Source of the DNA: Watersipora subatra
Taxonomy: Eukaryota; Bryozoa; Gymnolaemata; Cheilostomatida; Watersiporidae
DNA: 64,000 bases
Assembly: GCF_963576615.1 (NCBI RefSeq)
Contig: NC_088709.1
Span: 21,345,243 to 21,409,242 of the forward strand
Reading direction: 5' to 3'
The notes under the pieces were generated by a model. It saw nothing but the letters and a program-made list of their open reading frames with translations, did no database searches and was not told the origin of the DNA. Below are positions 11,261 through 24,203 of the stretch, piece by piece (position 1 is the first letter of the stretch; the number at the start of each line of letters is the position of its first letter). The translations under genes and the position numbers were made by a program.

Positions 11261-12065
11261 CATAGTTTGGTAAAACTTTCTAACTAACCGGTTAGACAGA
11301 GACCGTCACTCAAACCATTGGCTTCCGGGTCTGCTGTTACTAGCAAAGCTTTCACGACAGACATTATATGGAGAGATCAGTTTATCTAAATAGAAAAAGA
11401 ACATAAGACTACATTTTGGTCAAATTCATGTTTCCACATCACGGTGATCCTGGAGGACCAGATCTTTATGAAGGAAACTCACTTATAAATAAAAAGATAG
11501 CAATTTAACTTGTATTCAAGCAGATGATAGCAAACATTGAAGAAAACACGTGTTATTACAATAAAATAGTCTTGATAAATAGATTGATTTGAGGATCATT
11601 GATGGTGATTGGTTGAAGTCAACCTGTTGAAACTCCTATCAAACTTGATAGTGTCAAAACAAAACTTCTATGCTTTTGATATCTCTTGGCAGCCTCAATG
11701 TTTTATACTTATATTGTACAGTTACCAGTCTTTCTGACGAATGCTGAATAATCCGTGTCAGGAACCTTTAAACTATAGGGAATTTACGTAATATGAACAG
11801 AAAAATACATGCAAAGTGCCTAATCCGTTTCAAGATCTTTCCAAACTCACCCCTTTGGGCATACAAACAGGAATTTGTATTTTTGTATAGTGTTTTATGT
11901 CTAATGTTGTTACAATTTCTTATAGTTTAAATTCTAAACCATTCTTTGTTGGAGCACTCAATGTCATTAATTTTAGTAAGTTTAACTATCAATAATCATA
12001 TTTTGAATGATAAAAATTGATATGCTAGACGAACTTACATTTTTTCATGCTTTATATTCAAACTA
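11261..12065. other. No gene; one repeat fragment
   Basis: 11755-11875 is a fragment of the 9332-10172 family. The rest shows nothing recognisable. Confidence 0.5.
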
Positions 12066-12860
12066 GGTGAACGCCCGGCGTTGCCCGAGTAATAAAAAAG
12101 GCTTTAGTAATACCATTTATTTTTGTTTAACATATACAACAGTTACCATTCTAACTTTCAAACTTCATAAAATGAGAAATGCATTTTTGCAGTTCAAATG
12201 AATTACGAGGAAAATAAAACAACTAAATTTTTTCAAACTTTTTCAAATAACTGTAACTTTTAAATTTCATACCATGAAAGAAGTGAATTGCTGAAATAAA
12301 TTAGGAAGAAAAATAAAACTGTAAAGGTGTTTAAATGTAAATGTGAAATCATTAGCAAGCAATGGCTAAATATAGTCTGTTTCGCAATGATTACAATGAA
12401 AAGTTAGTTGTATACAATTATATGATTTTAATTAGTTTGTGTTGGCATCAAAAGGCGAAAATATCGTATAGAGTGGTATAAAAACTCATATTAATTATCT
12501 AATGCAAACACCTCCTGGGAAAAATCATCATCATTAAAAATTAGTAACAAAATAATGTTAACTTTAGTAACTATAGTTACCTATGGTAACTTTTGTGTAT
12601 ATAGTGGTTATGATCTTCAAGAAAATGTAACATTACAATGTACTATGTATGTGCAATACAGACGGTAAGGAGTTTTTACTTTCGAGACCAACGTATAGCG
12701 TAAACGTTGAACTTAACTTAAATGAATTTAGCTTACTAAACACATACTTGAAGTTAAGTTTTAGTATGGATTTTACTAAACTTCAACTTTGTCATCGGCT
12801 AAAATTATATTTATGTTTCCGGGTTCGTTTTCAGTAACTAATAACAAAATGCACTGAACT
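12066..12860 (+). repeat. Interspersed repeat, family C
   Basis: Head gcccggcgttgcccgagtaa, then a body collinear with 3525-4395 through to the tttagcttactaaacacata segment. It ends shortly before the hAT element. Confidence 0.7.
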
Positions 12861-12916
12861 AAAAGCTGTATGTATATTCACACTATATCGTTGAATGTCA
12901 TCATTTTCCTCTAGGC

Positions 12917-14586
12917 CAGGGGTCAGCAACCCGCGGCTCCGGAGCCGAATGCGGCTCTTTCATTCCCTCACTGCAACTTCCTCTGACTTTGGATTCTTCT
13001 CATTTTTCTACCATGTGCCAAGTAATTCATGAAAATATACAAGTTTTATCACTAGATTCTGTAATATAATTTAAAAAATTGTAATTAATGTGATAAATCA
13101 AACATTGGCGCGTGTTATGCGTTATTATTTATGCTATATTATTATAGTACCTTATCACATGATGGTCACCTAGCTTCAACTTTAACATAAAAGTACAGAA
13201 AAACGTACTACCGAATTCTCGTGGAGGATCAGATTGCTACGAGACACCTTCTGATATTATATAAGAAGACATTATATAAAAAATCTAGTAAGGCTAGCCA
13301 GCCACTTAGGTCCGCAATATCGTCAACAACACTACTGACAAACAACAACACTAATACAGGTAGTACACCTTATAACAATTTTTGCGCCAATAAAACCGTC
13401 AAGGTTACACCAGCCGGCACGACACTTGGTTTTTTTTACCCCAGGTAAACAAACTATGGCGAATACTAAGAAAAGAAGGAAAATAGAACATTTAATCTTA
13501 CGCAGATTGATTCATTTGCTTTCACTTCTGATGAGACTGGTTCACCAGTTTACTTAATATGTAATGAGAAAGTTGCAAACAACAAAAAATCAAATGTCGC
13601 AAGACACTTTTAAAATAAACAAGATGCCTTTGCTAAAAAATATTCAGAGGGAGATGAGAGAAAAAAGGCCGCTTCGAAACTGGTGCGTAAGTCTAATTTG
13701 AGCAGAAAATTGCTGCATAAATGAAATTTGCTGCAGTTAGAATTTAAGTTCGGCGTTTTATTAAAAGACACTTTCAGAATAAACACGCAGCCTTTTCTCA
13801 AAAATATCCAGAGAGAGCTGAGAGAAAAGAGGCCGTTTCAGAACTGATGCATAAGGCAATTTAAGAAAAATCCTTTCAAGAAATGGGTGAAGTCCGCAAA
13901 TTTAACTACAAGTACATAAGCTAGTTTTGTGGCCGCTCAAGAAATAGTCAGGCATGGAAAGCCGTTGACCAACGGAGAATATATGAATGAATCGTTCTTG
14001 AGCATCTGTCCACGTATTTTAAAAATAAGACTGAAGTTGTGCAGAAAATCAAAGATATGACCCTGTCTGCAGAGACGGTCAAAAACAGGACCATGCAAAT
14101 GGCAGAAAACATCACCAGGTAGCAAATAGAAGACATCAATAAAGCTGTGGCCTCCTCAATTGCTTGTGATGAATCTAAAGCCAAATGACAGCACACAGTT
14201 GCTGCAATTAAAATTTAAGTTTGGCGTTTTGTTTAACAAAAGGACTGAATTAAACATGAAGTTACAATCTTTCTTGAAAGTAGCCTTTAAAACACTGTAA
14301 TATTTTCAAGTTACGTTCAAGTTATTATTAGCTACTTTATTGTTCTTTGCAAAAGTGTAATTTTGTTTTCTAAGCAGTTAAATCATTATGTTAAATCATT
14401 GCCACACCTTTTCGTTTTATGGTGTGAACATGGTATAAAAGCATTAAATGCTGAACAAAAACGTTACATGTAAAATATATATTTTTTAATTTAAAATATC
14501 ATAGGGGGTTTGTGGCTCCCACTGCGTTTTTTCCTGCGAAAAAGAGTTCAAATGGCTCTTTGAGTGGAAAAGGTTGCAGACCCCAG
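12917..14586 (+). mobile_element. hAT transposon with perfect 8-bp target duplication
   Basis: 1670 bp. Ends CAGGGGTCAGCAACC and, complemented, CTGGGGTCTGCAACC. The target duplication CTCTAGGC is at 12909-12916 and 14587-14594. It encodes a broken BED-finger transposase of the Charlie/ZBED type. Confidence 0.88.
13456..14245 (+). pseudogene. hAT (BED-finger) transposase, broken and internally deleted
   Basis: Starts MANTKKRRKIEH. A frameshift then leads to a BED-finger-like segment, DSFAFTSDETGSPVYLICNE, followed by NVARHF. The segment after the finger occurs twice: AFAKKYSEGDERKKA near 13620-13670 and AFSQKYPERAERKEA near 13790-13840. A further block reads EIVQKIKD..LSAETVKNRT-like, MAENIT and SIACDESK. 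The sequence then jumps to the C-terminal tail (LKFKFGVLF, 14205-14235). A second copy of that tail (LEFKFGVLL) sits between the duplicated BED segments. Stops and frameshifts make it nonfunctional. Confidence 0.75.
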
Positions 14587-15006
14587 CTCTAGGCGTTCAT
14601 CGGCGATTATATGAACCGTAAACCAATGGCACCAACGAAACAACGCGGACACGTCAGGAATCTTTGCAGCTGTCAAAAACCTTTCGAATATTTTGCTAAG
14701 TGTCGACGACCACCTTTACAATGTGAACTATTTCGGCGATAGTAATTCACGGTTGCGGATAGTGCGATTCATTTATTTCCATTTATGATAGTTGCTGCAG
14801 GACTAGTATTTGATTCCAGTACGCGAAAACACAGGGTATCTTCGCAAAAAATTAAAAAGAAAAATGAGAACACTACATCACAGAGTATTTGCTGATGCAA
14901 ACGCGGATGGGTTTGCAATAATAGTGTGAACATTGTTATCATTGACGATCACCGAATTATTGTGACATCAACGCTGAGATGCGGCAATATAGTGTGAACC
15001 AGCCTT

Positions 15007-15917
15007 AAGAGAGACCAAGCATCGTATCTCTTTCATGCGTTGTGGGAGGGATTTCAAACCCATACCATATCGGCATCTTTGTTATTTCAACGTATTCAGC
15101 ACACCAACTACCAAATTTAAACTTCAAAATAAATTTTGGTTGATATTGTGTAACAGAAAAAATGTCGTATGGTGTGGGCAAAAAAACATCGTGTTTTATA
15201 CAGTAAGGCGAAAAAACCATATAACGGTCATCATAATCCAAGAGCGCACTGGTATACTAGTTTTTCTGGGTTATGCTGACGTTCCCTTTTCTGTGTTATA
15301 TCTACAGTAACAGAAAAAAACAAGCTGATTTTCCCCATTATGACAAGATGTTATGGATTGAATGACAGAATTGAAAACCGTCTCTGACTTTGAAAGTAAA
15401 ATGATAGGGTTAACGATAATTGCGTCTGTGTAGCGATAAAAAATGTGTACAATATTACAACCGCCATTAAGCAATTCAAGCTCTACAATGGCTCTACTAT
15501 CAATTGTATTGTTTTAGAACTGTAGGTTTTGAAGTATAAATGAAACAAGAAAAAACAACTGTATGAACCTACGTAATAGGCTGCAAAACAGGAAACAGTA
15601 CAGCCACTGCAGAAAGATTGGCCAAGCTTGCCATGAGATCAGTGTGGGCCAAACACAAAATCTCTGTGCAAATGTGGCGTATATGCTAAGTCCTGTAAAC
15701 AGGGGTATTATAAAGTTACTAACAAAAATAATCAGGATCACCTTAGATGCTCACTCCTTACTGTACATCAGTTTATATGACCTGTTTATACCAGAACACT
15801 GTTTTCCATGCAAGTCATCTGTATAGATGTATAGGTTATCTGTTACAGACTACGTCCGAGTTGATAGGCACGTAGGTAATCAGAATAAAAACATATCTGA
15901 ACATTACCAGTTTAGGT
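15007..15917. other. No gene seen
   Basis: Overlapping short frames on both strands, with no conserved motif or splice structure. 15100-15260 resembles 4480-4640 (cagtatggcaagaataaaaa type and the gcacactgtatta block), so part is a dispersed repeat. Confidence 0.45.
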
Positions 15918-16717
15918 TTAAACCATAACTGTCACAAACAACTTTTATCATATTTACTAGGTAAATCAGACACACTGATTCCGATTTTGTACTCAAAATA
16001 AAGATTAGTCCACTAACTTTCAGACTAATGAAGGCTTTTTACATCGTTTTATTATCGGTCTCGAAAACAACACGATCGGCATAACAAGCTCCGCCCATAA
16101 ATACGTGACGTAACCTAGCTTTTTAGGAACGGAAGTTACGTAGGGATGTTTAGACCGATTAAGAATAATAGAGATGGGTGTTTTAAAATCCATTAATATC
16201 TAAATTCAGCCTTAAAAATAATATCAGTTTTTTCTGAAAGGTAGATAAGCTATTTAGCATGGCATATTTAAAAAAGCGCGATAACAATGCTAGCTTGTGA
16301 TAAAACCGCGCTTTTTAAGCTCATTTTTCTCGACGTTCAGCCCATTTAAACGTCATGTAACAAACTACGAGCAATTTTAAATAGTTTATATACCTTTCAT
16401 AAAAAACTGAAATTATTTTAGATTAACAATGATTTAGATAATAATGGGTTTTAAGACACCCATCTCTATTATTCTAAATCGGACCAAACATTCCTAACTT
16501 CTGTTCCTGAAAAAGCTAGGTTTCGTCACATATTTATGGGCGGAGCTTGTAATGCCGATTGTGTCGTTTTCAAAACGGATATTGAAACGCTTTAAAAAAG
16601 CCTAAATGACTTTGAAGGTTAGTGGACTAATCTTTATTTTGAGTACAAAATCGGAATCACCGTGTCTGATTTACCTAGTAAATACGATGAAAGTTGTTCG
16701 TGACAGTTATGGTTTAA
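15918..16717. mobile_element. Foldback element bounded by TTAA
   Basis: Exactly 800 bp including terminal TTAA (15918-15921, 16714-16717). Each TTAA is followed inward by ACCATAACTGTCAC. Arms of several hundred bp are near-complementary over most of the element (for example gattagtccactaac near 16005 with gttagtggactaatc near 16619). TTAA duplication suggests mobilisation by a piggyBac-type transposase. It has no coding capacity. Confidence 0.7.
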
Positions 16718-18559
16718 TGTGAAATTTTTGTTTTGTTGTTGTTATACAAGCATTGATAATTCTGTTCTTATTAAGCTGTTGGCTATCCAAGTATGGGATC
16801 TCAAGGTGTTGGGTATGTAAGTATATAATTAAATGGATTATATGTAGTTTCAGTTTTATCTATCAATGTAAAATGCTTGAACTTTGTGATTTTATGTCTA
16901 GGGCATTTCAACACTTGTCATCAGCAAGTCAAATCCATAAATACTTGCATACTAACACGAAACTCGAAAGAGAACAAGAACATTGGCTGTTTCTGGAGTT
17001 TTCTTCTCATTAACTACTTTCGATTTAGCCTAGTGTGAATTTTTTAGCATTCAAAGAATCGTTGATACTTGTTTAATCTGTTTCAAAATATTCCTTAGTT
17101 TGGAATTATGCATATTTTATTTCTTCTTAAAGTGCCAAAAAATCTCTTTAGCTTTCAAGTTTCTTTGAAAATATTCAAAACTTAACATCATCTACCTTTT
17201 CAAGCTTTGTTACAGAACCTTTTCGGATTTCTGTTTCACAATAACTCGGGCCTGCTAGGCTACTTATCACCGATTTTGGCTGCGAGCACAATTTTTCATA
17301 GCCCACGACCTACTAGTAAGCTTATCTAAAGGGAAGTGTAATAGCAACCAACAAAATGTTTTCACAATAGCCATTATAAAAAATGCTTTAATTTGAATTA
17401 GTTCACCCATGCTTGCGATACTTGTGCTTGCCTCACTTGGCACTGGTGCTACTCAATAACAAATGAATATATGTATCGTTGTAAGTATCCAATTGAATAT
17501 TGACTGAGCTAACTGAAAAACTTGATGTTCTGTTCATGGCATTAGTACGGCCTCACATTCACTATATCTGGAGATTATGTAGAACTTAAATAAAATTTTG
17601 TAATTGATGCTAACTTAAAACTAAAAAAACTGAGTGTTGCCACTGAACCTACAATTCAAATTTCGGATACATACAGTCATAGACTAATATGTAATGGATT
17701 AAACGTTAATATCCATAACCTGTAGCGATTGATTAAGCATATCACGTAAGACCGACCAAAAGATGCAAATCTAAACTTCATTTCGACACAAATCAAAATA
17801 AAAAAATTATCTACAATGCCCAATAAATTTATATTCGTCCCAAAAACAGACATTAAACTTTTTGCAGTTTCAACAAATGTTTTTTTATATATACGAAGCC
17901 GTCCATAATGGCGGCCGCAATAAAAGTGAATACTTTTGAATAATGCAAAAGCAAATCCATGTACTTAACATAAAAATATATGTAATCTCTATGACCCAGT
18001 CGAAAAATGTTAATTTAGTTTTCCTAGTAGTCGAGTATCAATTTCCATACCTTAACTTTACGAAAATATTTGTTCTCAAATCTAATCCCCGTTTTATAGC
18101 AATGACAAATATGTGATTGTTTGGTTCGTTGCGACTTTGAGGCGGAGCTTATTTTAGTGTATTTTGGCGGAGAGAAAATCTAAGAGAGAAACTCTATGTT
18201 GAACAAAGAGGACAACTCCTTTTATATGACAACTTTCTAAATGAATATCAATCGGTTAGGAATGATATACCGTACATGTAGGCTATTAACTTACTGCATG
18301 CTTATCAAGTCGTTTTAGTAAAATACCATAGTTTTATAAATTATGCTATCAAACAATAAAAGTTCAGATCATATAATTAGGAACAGTAAAAGTTGAAGTT
18401 TTTTGAGAACTTATAAAAGGACACCAACAACAAGAACAGGCAGTTTCATTTTTGCCGTAGGGTATATTGAATGGAGAATTATAAAAAGGCAAAAATGAAG
18501 GGCCTAACAACTAGTTCAGCAATGAAGGAAAACGTTTACAACCTGCAAAAATGATATCA
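16718..18559. other. No gene seen
   Basis: AT-rich. One 86-codon frame (16753-17013) lacks recognisable features. No clear repeats. Confidence 0.45.
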
Positions 18560-18589
18560 AGGATCTAGAGCTCGCATATGCCAAGATAT

Positions 18590-18860
18590 ACATATATTCC
18601 CTATAACCGTGTTCTCAACAGCGGTGCCCTCTAAAATGGTCATTTATTTCCCTGTGTTCTCTCTAACCGTATTATTTATAACCATGTTCTCTTTAACCAT
18701 ATTATTTATAACCATTTTCTCTATAGCCATATCTTTTAAAACCATTTTTCTTTAGCTAAATTTTCTCTAATCATCTTTTCTAGCCATGTCCTCTATAGCC
18801 TTGTTCTCTACTGCCAAGTTTCCTATATCCATGTTCTCTATATACAAGCTCTAAACTGAT
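18590..18860. repeat. Degenerate short tandem repeat
   Basis: About 15 diverged copies of a 15-22 bp motif related to ataaccatgttctct. No stable period. Confidence 0.65.
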
Positions 18861-19130
18861 TACCTGTATCACGCCTGGTTTACGTTTCATATTCTTCAAG
18901 GTAAATTTATCAAAGTCTGTTAATAACATTCTGTTTCTACTTTAATGTTTGCTATCATCTTGTAGATTGAGAGTTGACTCGCTATTTTTTGGTATTTGAG
19001 TAAGTTTCATTCATGAAAGTTGATCATCTGTCATGGTCACTGTGAGAACACAAAATTCATATACAGCGATGAATTTTTACCATGCTTCTTTGTTTAGGCT
19101 CACTGATCTTTCTGTTTAATTACTTTCATG

Positions 19131-19665
19131 ACAGCTTTGGAAGTTACATCAAACTTGGAGCCAGGTGACTCTAGCGACAGCCTTCGTTTCACTGATTAGT
19201 TAGAGAAAGTTATTGTTAACTTTAACAATCTTAAACGCTTCGCCGTTAAGGTTTTTATGTGTTTTTTATGTTATGGTGTATAATTAGTTAATACTCATGA
19301 AAATCAATATTCTCTCATGTTCACTGTGTGAGCATAGATTTTGCATAGTCTAGTTTGACCCTCCCTCTTGTTTGTTGAGGTAAACTGATCTATCCATTTA
19401 ATGACTATCATGACAGCTTTGGAAGTAACATCAGACACACAACCAGGTGATTCTAGTGACAGCCTTTGGTTCCACTAAGCAGTTAGACAATGTTGTCAAA
19501 CTTGAAGAATTTTTGCTCTCAAGAACTTGCCATTATGTTTTGTATTCTCGCTTGTTTGCTTGGGTAAACTGATTTTCTTACTTAACCTTTGTCGTAAAAG
19601 AACCATCAGATGCACAACCAGATGATTTAATTGACAGACTCTATTTAATAGATGGGTGTTTATTA
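19131..19665 (+). repeat. Triplicated exon-like segment
   Basis: Three related blocks at 19131-19200, 19421-19480 and 19598-19665. The first two follow a tcatgacag acceptor-like sequence and read LEVTSNLEPGDSSDSL and LEVTSDTQPGDSSDSL. The third reads EPSDAQPDDLIDRL. The preceding intron-like sequence is also repeated (aaactgatc...aatgac). No flanking gene could be assembled. Confidence 0.5.
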
Positions 19666-19711
19666 TGGTAGTCTTGATATTGAAAGTTACAATTGATTAC
19701 ATCAAAACTTG

Positions 19712-19990
19712 ACGCGCGAGAGAAAATAAAAACAGCTGTAAAGGTTTTAAAACGTTGTCAAACAACTGTAGCTTTCAAATTTCATATCATGAAAAAAATG
19801 GTTTGTGAAGGTCAAATAAATTAAAAAGAAAAACAAATATAAAAGGGTTTAAATGTCATTGTGAAATAATTAGCGAGTACGTAATAGCTAAATTAAGTCT
19901 GTTTTGTTACGATTACAGTAAAAAAGAATTTGGTAATGATACAATTAATACAAACTGCGATAACAAAATAAAAATCCTGAATATGTTGAA
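19712..19990 (+). repeat. Family C repeat, partial
   Basis: Shares cagctgtaaaggttttaaaa, the tttcatatcatgaaaaa block and taaattaagtctgttttgtt with 3650-3850, 12220-12400 and 24370-24425. Confidence 0.6.
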
Positions 19991-21135
19991 TTAACAATAA
20001 CAGTTCTTGCATAGAAGTGTGTGTCAAATAGGAACTGGAAACTAGGACACTGGGAACTAGTACAATCTACTAAATAATCGGTATTACCACATCCCGTTAG
20101 GTGCGACTAGTAGTTTTACTAGCTTCAAAGATTTGAAAACTTTTAATACAGTTTTCTATGTAAACTGAGCAAGGAATTCAATGATCGCATAGGTATTATT
20201 TTTGAAGCTCTCTTCTTCCATAAATCTGTTGCTTCTTTATGTTTATTTTTTGAGGGATTTATAGCTAAGCAAAGACATTCCATGAAAAGCCTTTTCTTGA
20301 TAACACAAATTCTTTCTTCTTTGAACACCAAAGTAACTGTTTCGAGTATCGATTTTAAAGTGAGACCAAAAACGAGTTAATACATTTCATGGCAGAACTG
20401 AGTAGGAGTTTTTGCGAAGTAATATGTTGGACTGACTTGCTTAAAACCTAAACAGATGAGCTTCATGAATGAATGAATTGAGGGTGAATTATAGCGTAAT
20501 ACACCTGGTAAAACTAGCTGCTCAGTATTTCTCTGATAGATACAAGCAAAGCTGGCAAATCCGTACCTAAAATTATAGAGCAAGTAAGTTTGAAATAATA
20601 AGTTTTGCATTTTTCTATTAAAAATCTATAAAGTTAACAGAAAGGTTAGTGACTAATCTATCGTCTACAAGGCATTGTGCTGTGCATAGCTAACAATTTT
20701 TAGTAAAATATGAGTTAGTCGTTGTCGAATATTATTGTACTCTAACGGAACTAGAGTAGAGTATCACATGAATCTCTACGACTATTGAACCCATGCCTGT
20801 TCTCAATGAGTCATTATAACTGTTAAGGTTACTGAGTAATATATCACAAGCTTCAGTATTATTCTTATGATAAATAACTTACATAGATGATAAGTAATAT
20901 TAACAGGCAAAATCTCGCTGGTGATAAGTCAGGTGTGGGTTGGATTCCCAAAGGAGTATCAAATATTTGATGATGTAAAGCTTCTATTAGTCCCCTCAAA
21001 TTTTCCCACATTGTCTCATTATTATCATAATTACGCCTTTGAGTTGACTTTATAGTTACACTATCACTTTGGCGGTTAAAATAAAAATTGCATCTTCATT
21101 TATTGGCAATGCAAACTACCACTTTTTGGTAAGCA
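19991..21135. other. No gene seen
   Basis: Short frames on the minus strand (20143-20331, 20377-20610) have no recognisable domain. Confidence 0.45.
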
Positions 21136-21139
21136 CAAC

Positions 21140-21345
21140 TTTTACTAAAGGTTTACTTCCAAAAAAATTCACATTACAGTTATTTGGGATCAAAAGAGTC
21201 ACCATGTCTTACTCTGCTGTGTTGTAGGCGCAAAATATGTGAAAATGTGATTACAAGCTCTTAAAAGCTCAAACATGAACATTTAATAGCAGCCATTACA
21301 AAAACGCCGTAGATTGGAATCTCTTTATTTCGATGACGTACTCAA
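21140..21345 (-). repeat. Family B repeat, inverted partial copy
   Basis: The complement matches 120-320 and 8286-8420 (gagcttgtaatcacattttc, tgtaatgtgaattttt). Confidence 0.7.
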
Positions 21346-21704
21346 ACATTGTGGTTATTGTTTTACACGTGATGTTATCACGTGAAATTAAAAGTTCAAT
21401 ATAAAACATCTCGTAGTGCACTAATTAATGACAAACTCTTTGGGTTTTATCGGAAAGCCCTTTTCAAATATAGATGCTTGCTACTATACAGTTTCGTTTC
21501 AGTTTGGTCTAATCATCTAGTCGTAATCTGATCATGTCACCCATGCTTCCTGCCAAATGGTGCGAACAACTTCTGCAGTATTTTTCGACTATCACAGGTG
21601 ACCAACAGGCTCGTCATGTTTATCAGAGGATTATATGCACTCTTTCGAGCTAAGGTTAACACATTAAACAAGTTTTTACGGAAGGTTTTGAGATATCAGG
21701 GCTC

Positions 21705-22065
21705 AAAGTGGCAGCATTACAATGATGATGAAATAGACGCGTACGGACAATAGACATGGTTTTATTGAATGCGTGAAGTATATTTGTAAAAATATTTTTG
21801 CGAATGAGGTTGCATGAAAGTGTAAACAGAAGCCATCGTGTTCAACTACGCCCCATTTGAGCCGTTTTGGAAAGGGATTCCATTCTACAGCGTTTTCATG
21901 ATGGCTGCGATTAACTGTTCATTTTTGAGCTTTCAAAAGCTTGTAATCGCATTTCCATATATTTTGCACCTACGACACAGCAGAGTGAAACATGGTGAGT
22001 CTTCTAATACCAAATAACTGTAAAGTGATCTTTATTGCAAGTCATCCTTTAAGCCACTCGATTTA
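21705..22065 (+). repeat. Family B repeat
   Basis: Collinear with 1-330. Includes atagacatggttttattgaa and caaataactgtaaagtgat. Confidence 0.75.
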
Positions 22066-22369
22066 TTAATGATACCAGGGTTGAAAAATAGCAGCTCTGG
22101 ATAATCATCAATCACTTAGATATCAAGATAACCAGACTAAATAGTTTAGGAAATCAATTCTTGCTGGAGATGGCGAGCAACGGGTTATGATCCTTAGGAG
22201 CACCATCTTTGCTCACACAATCCACAATGATTCTTCATGGGTTGATCAATAGAAAGACCGTTCGATAAGAGATAAACTGCGTGTGTTCATTTCCACAAAC
22301 AAACAGAATGATGGCCCAAACTTACCCCATCTATCAATTGTATCAATCCAAAGATAAATAATTCAATGG

Positions 22370-22690
22370 ATCGATACAAAAGAAGTAAATAATAAATAAT
22401 ACAGAGAAAAAAGATACATAATCCAATAAATCCAGAGAGAAGAGGTACGTAATCCAATAAATCCAGAAAGAGAAAAGGTACATAATTCAATGAATACTGA
22501 GGAAAGAGGTACATGCTCCAATAAATCCAGAGAGAAGAGGTACGTAATCCAATAAATCCAAAGGAAAGAGGTACATAATCCAATAAATACAGAGAAAAGA
22601 GGTACATACTCCAATAAATCCAGAGAGAATAAGTACATAATCCAATAAATCCAGAGGGAAGATGTACATAGTTCATATAATCTTGCGGAA
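22370..22690. repeat. 31-bp minisatellite, about 10 copies
   Basis: The unit begins ccaataaatccagagagaag. ccaat recurs at 22518, 22549, 22580, 22611 and 22642, exactly 31 bp apart. Minus-strand open frames over it are products of the array. Confidence 0.88.
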
Positions 22691-24203
22691 GGAATTGAAT
22701 AATTTAATAAATTCAGAGAATGAAGTAAATATATTTTATAGAGCCTAAAAACAAATGCATGTAGAATGCTGATTATTGCCGGTTTTAACTAGTGACTAGG
22801 CCACATATGAACTACAGCAGAGCTGAGCAATGTGTGTGGCACAAAGACAATCATAAAGCTATTATTGGCTATGATGATCTATCACTATTTCTCCTACTAC
22901 CAGCTATTGGCTATCTGTGCTGGTTAAACCTTATTAGAAATTTCTTTTAAATCTATTTTCTATGTCTGTAGTCATTTGATATGTCTTTGATTTTGCTTTG
23001 TCTCTTTTTAACTATTAATTTGCTGCAAATATTTGCTAATAGATTTACAAGCCTTTTCTGTGCTTAGCTTTATATGGTACAGTTATTGTATTTATCTGCT
23101 TTATATGGTACAGTTTTTGTATTTATCTGCTAATCGTAATATTTCTAATTTTAAATAAAGCAGACATTCTAAGACCAGCTAATACCCTATCACAAAACTG
23201 TCTAGTCATGTAATTTTGTGGTATACAAACCAACTAGTTGCAATCAGCTAAAACATGAATAGCAATATCAACGTCACATCAATGATGTTACATTAAATAA
23301 AATTAGCCTAAGATCTACATAAATACTTTAGCTTTTTAAGGTTATGATAGCAGTAATTACTATGACAATTACACATCTATGAAAATGCCATGTATAGAAT
23401 AGCTCCAAGTTTATGGATATGTGCTTACTGTGTGACCCATTTCCCTATAAATATTTTTAATATTTTATCACAGATATCCTTCAAGGCTATGCGTAGGTAA
23501 TCCAAAAGCGCCAATTATCATTTCATTTATACAATTATACATTGTAGTACCATACAAATAGTCTTTATTTAATATGCATATTCAAATAAGGATTATTTAA
23601 TATACTATTAAATAATCTTGTGGATTCAGATTTATTTAAGATTTACATTTATCTGAATCTTGTGAATTCAGATAATTTTAATCCCACAAGAAAATCTATG
23701 ACTAAAGCATGTTTAGTGTTTACAGTAGAACATACACAAACTTTGTTTTGATAAGAATGCTAGTCAAAGTAGTTTGCTATCACTGAAGTTGCGCTAGTGA
23801 TGAGCAATCAGAAACAATTTCTGTTATCAATTATTAGCTGTAGAAATGAGGTGAGACGATTATAGCCAGTGATAACTATGCATGAAAAGTTGTTACATAT
23901 TTAATTGATCAAATCTACATCGCTATAGTTACAATTGTCATCTTGATTTTTTATCCAAACGGTAGGTGTTACAGTTTATATTAAAATCTTTACATATATA
24001 TGAGACTACATTCCCCTCATTCGTTGAGTATTGCTCAAATATGTAAAAATTAAATATATTCAAAGATGAAATAATCATTCCCTTCTGTTGGAACTTCGAG
24101 AAGATTATCTGTAGTAAAAATTCTTTTAAACGTTGAAGGAGAATTATCTAGTAGTTTGAGAGTATTAAGAGTATTGTTCAATACTCATTACATATATTCA
24201 AGG
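22691..24203. other. No gene seen
   Basis: AT-rich. A 23-25 bp near-duplication (tttatatggtacagttattg) occurs at 23069 and 23100. Nothing else. Confidence 0.45.

Larger units (their letters stand above)
12868..15006. mobile_element. Possible older TIR element interrupted by the hAT copy
   Basis: ttcacactatatcg at 12878-12891 mirrors cggcaatatagtgtgaacca at 14983-15002, outside the hAT copy on either side. This suggests the hAT element inserted into an older inverted-repeat element. Only the outer 15 bp or so match clearly, and no target duplication is evident. Confidence 0.3.

Noticed and set aside
22287..22676. Minus-strand hydrophobic repeat frames (LLDYVPL-type)
   Set aside because: The 31-bp array reads open in all three frames, because three units make 93 bp; no conserved start or flank.
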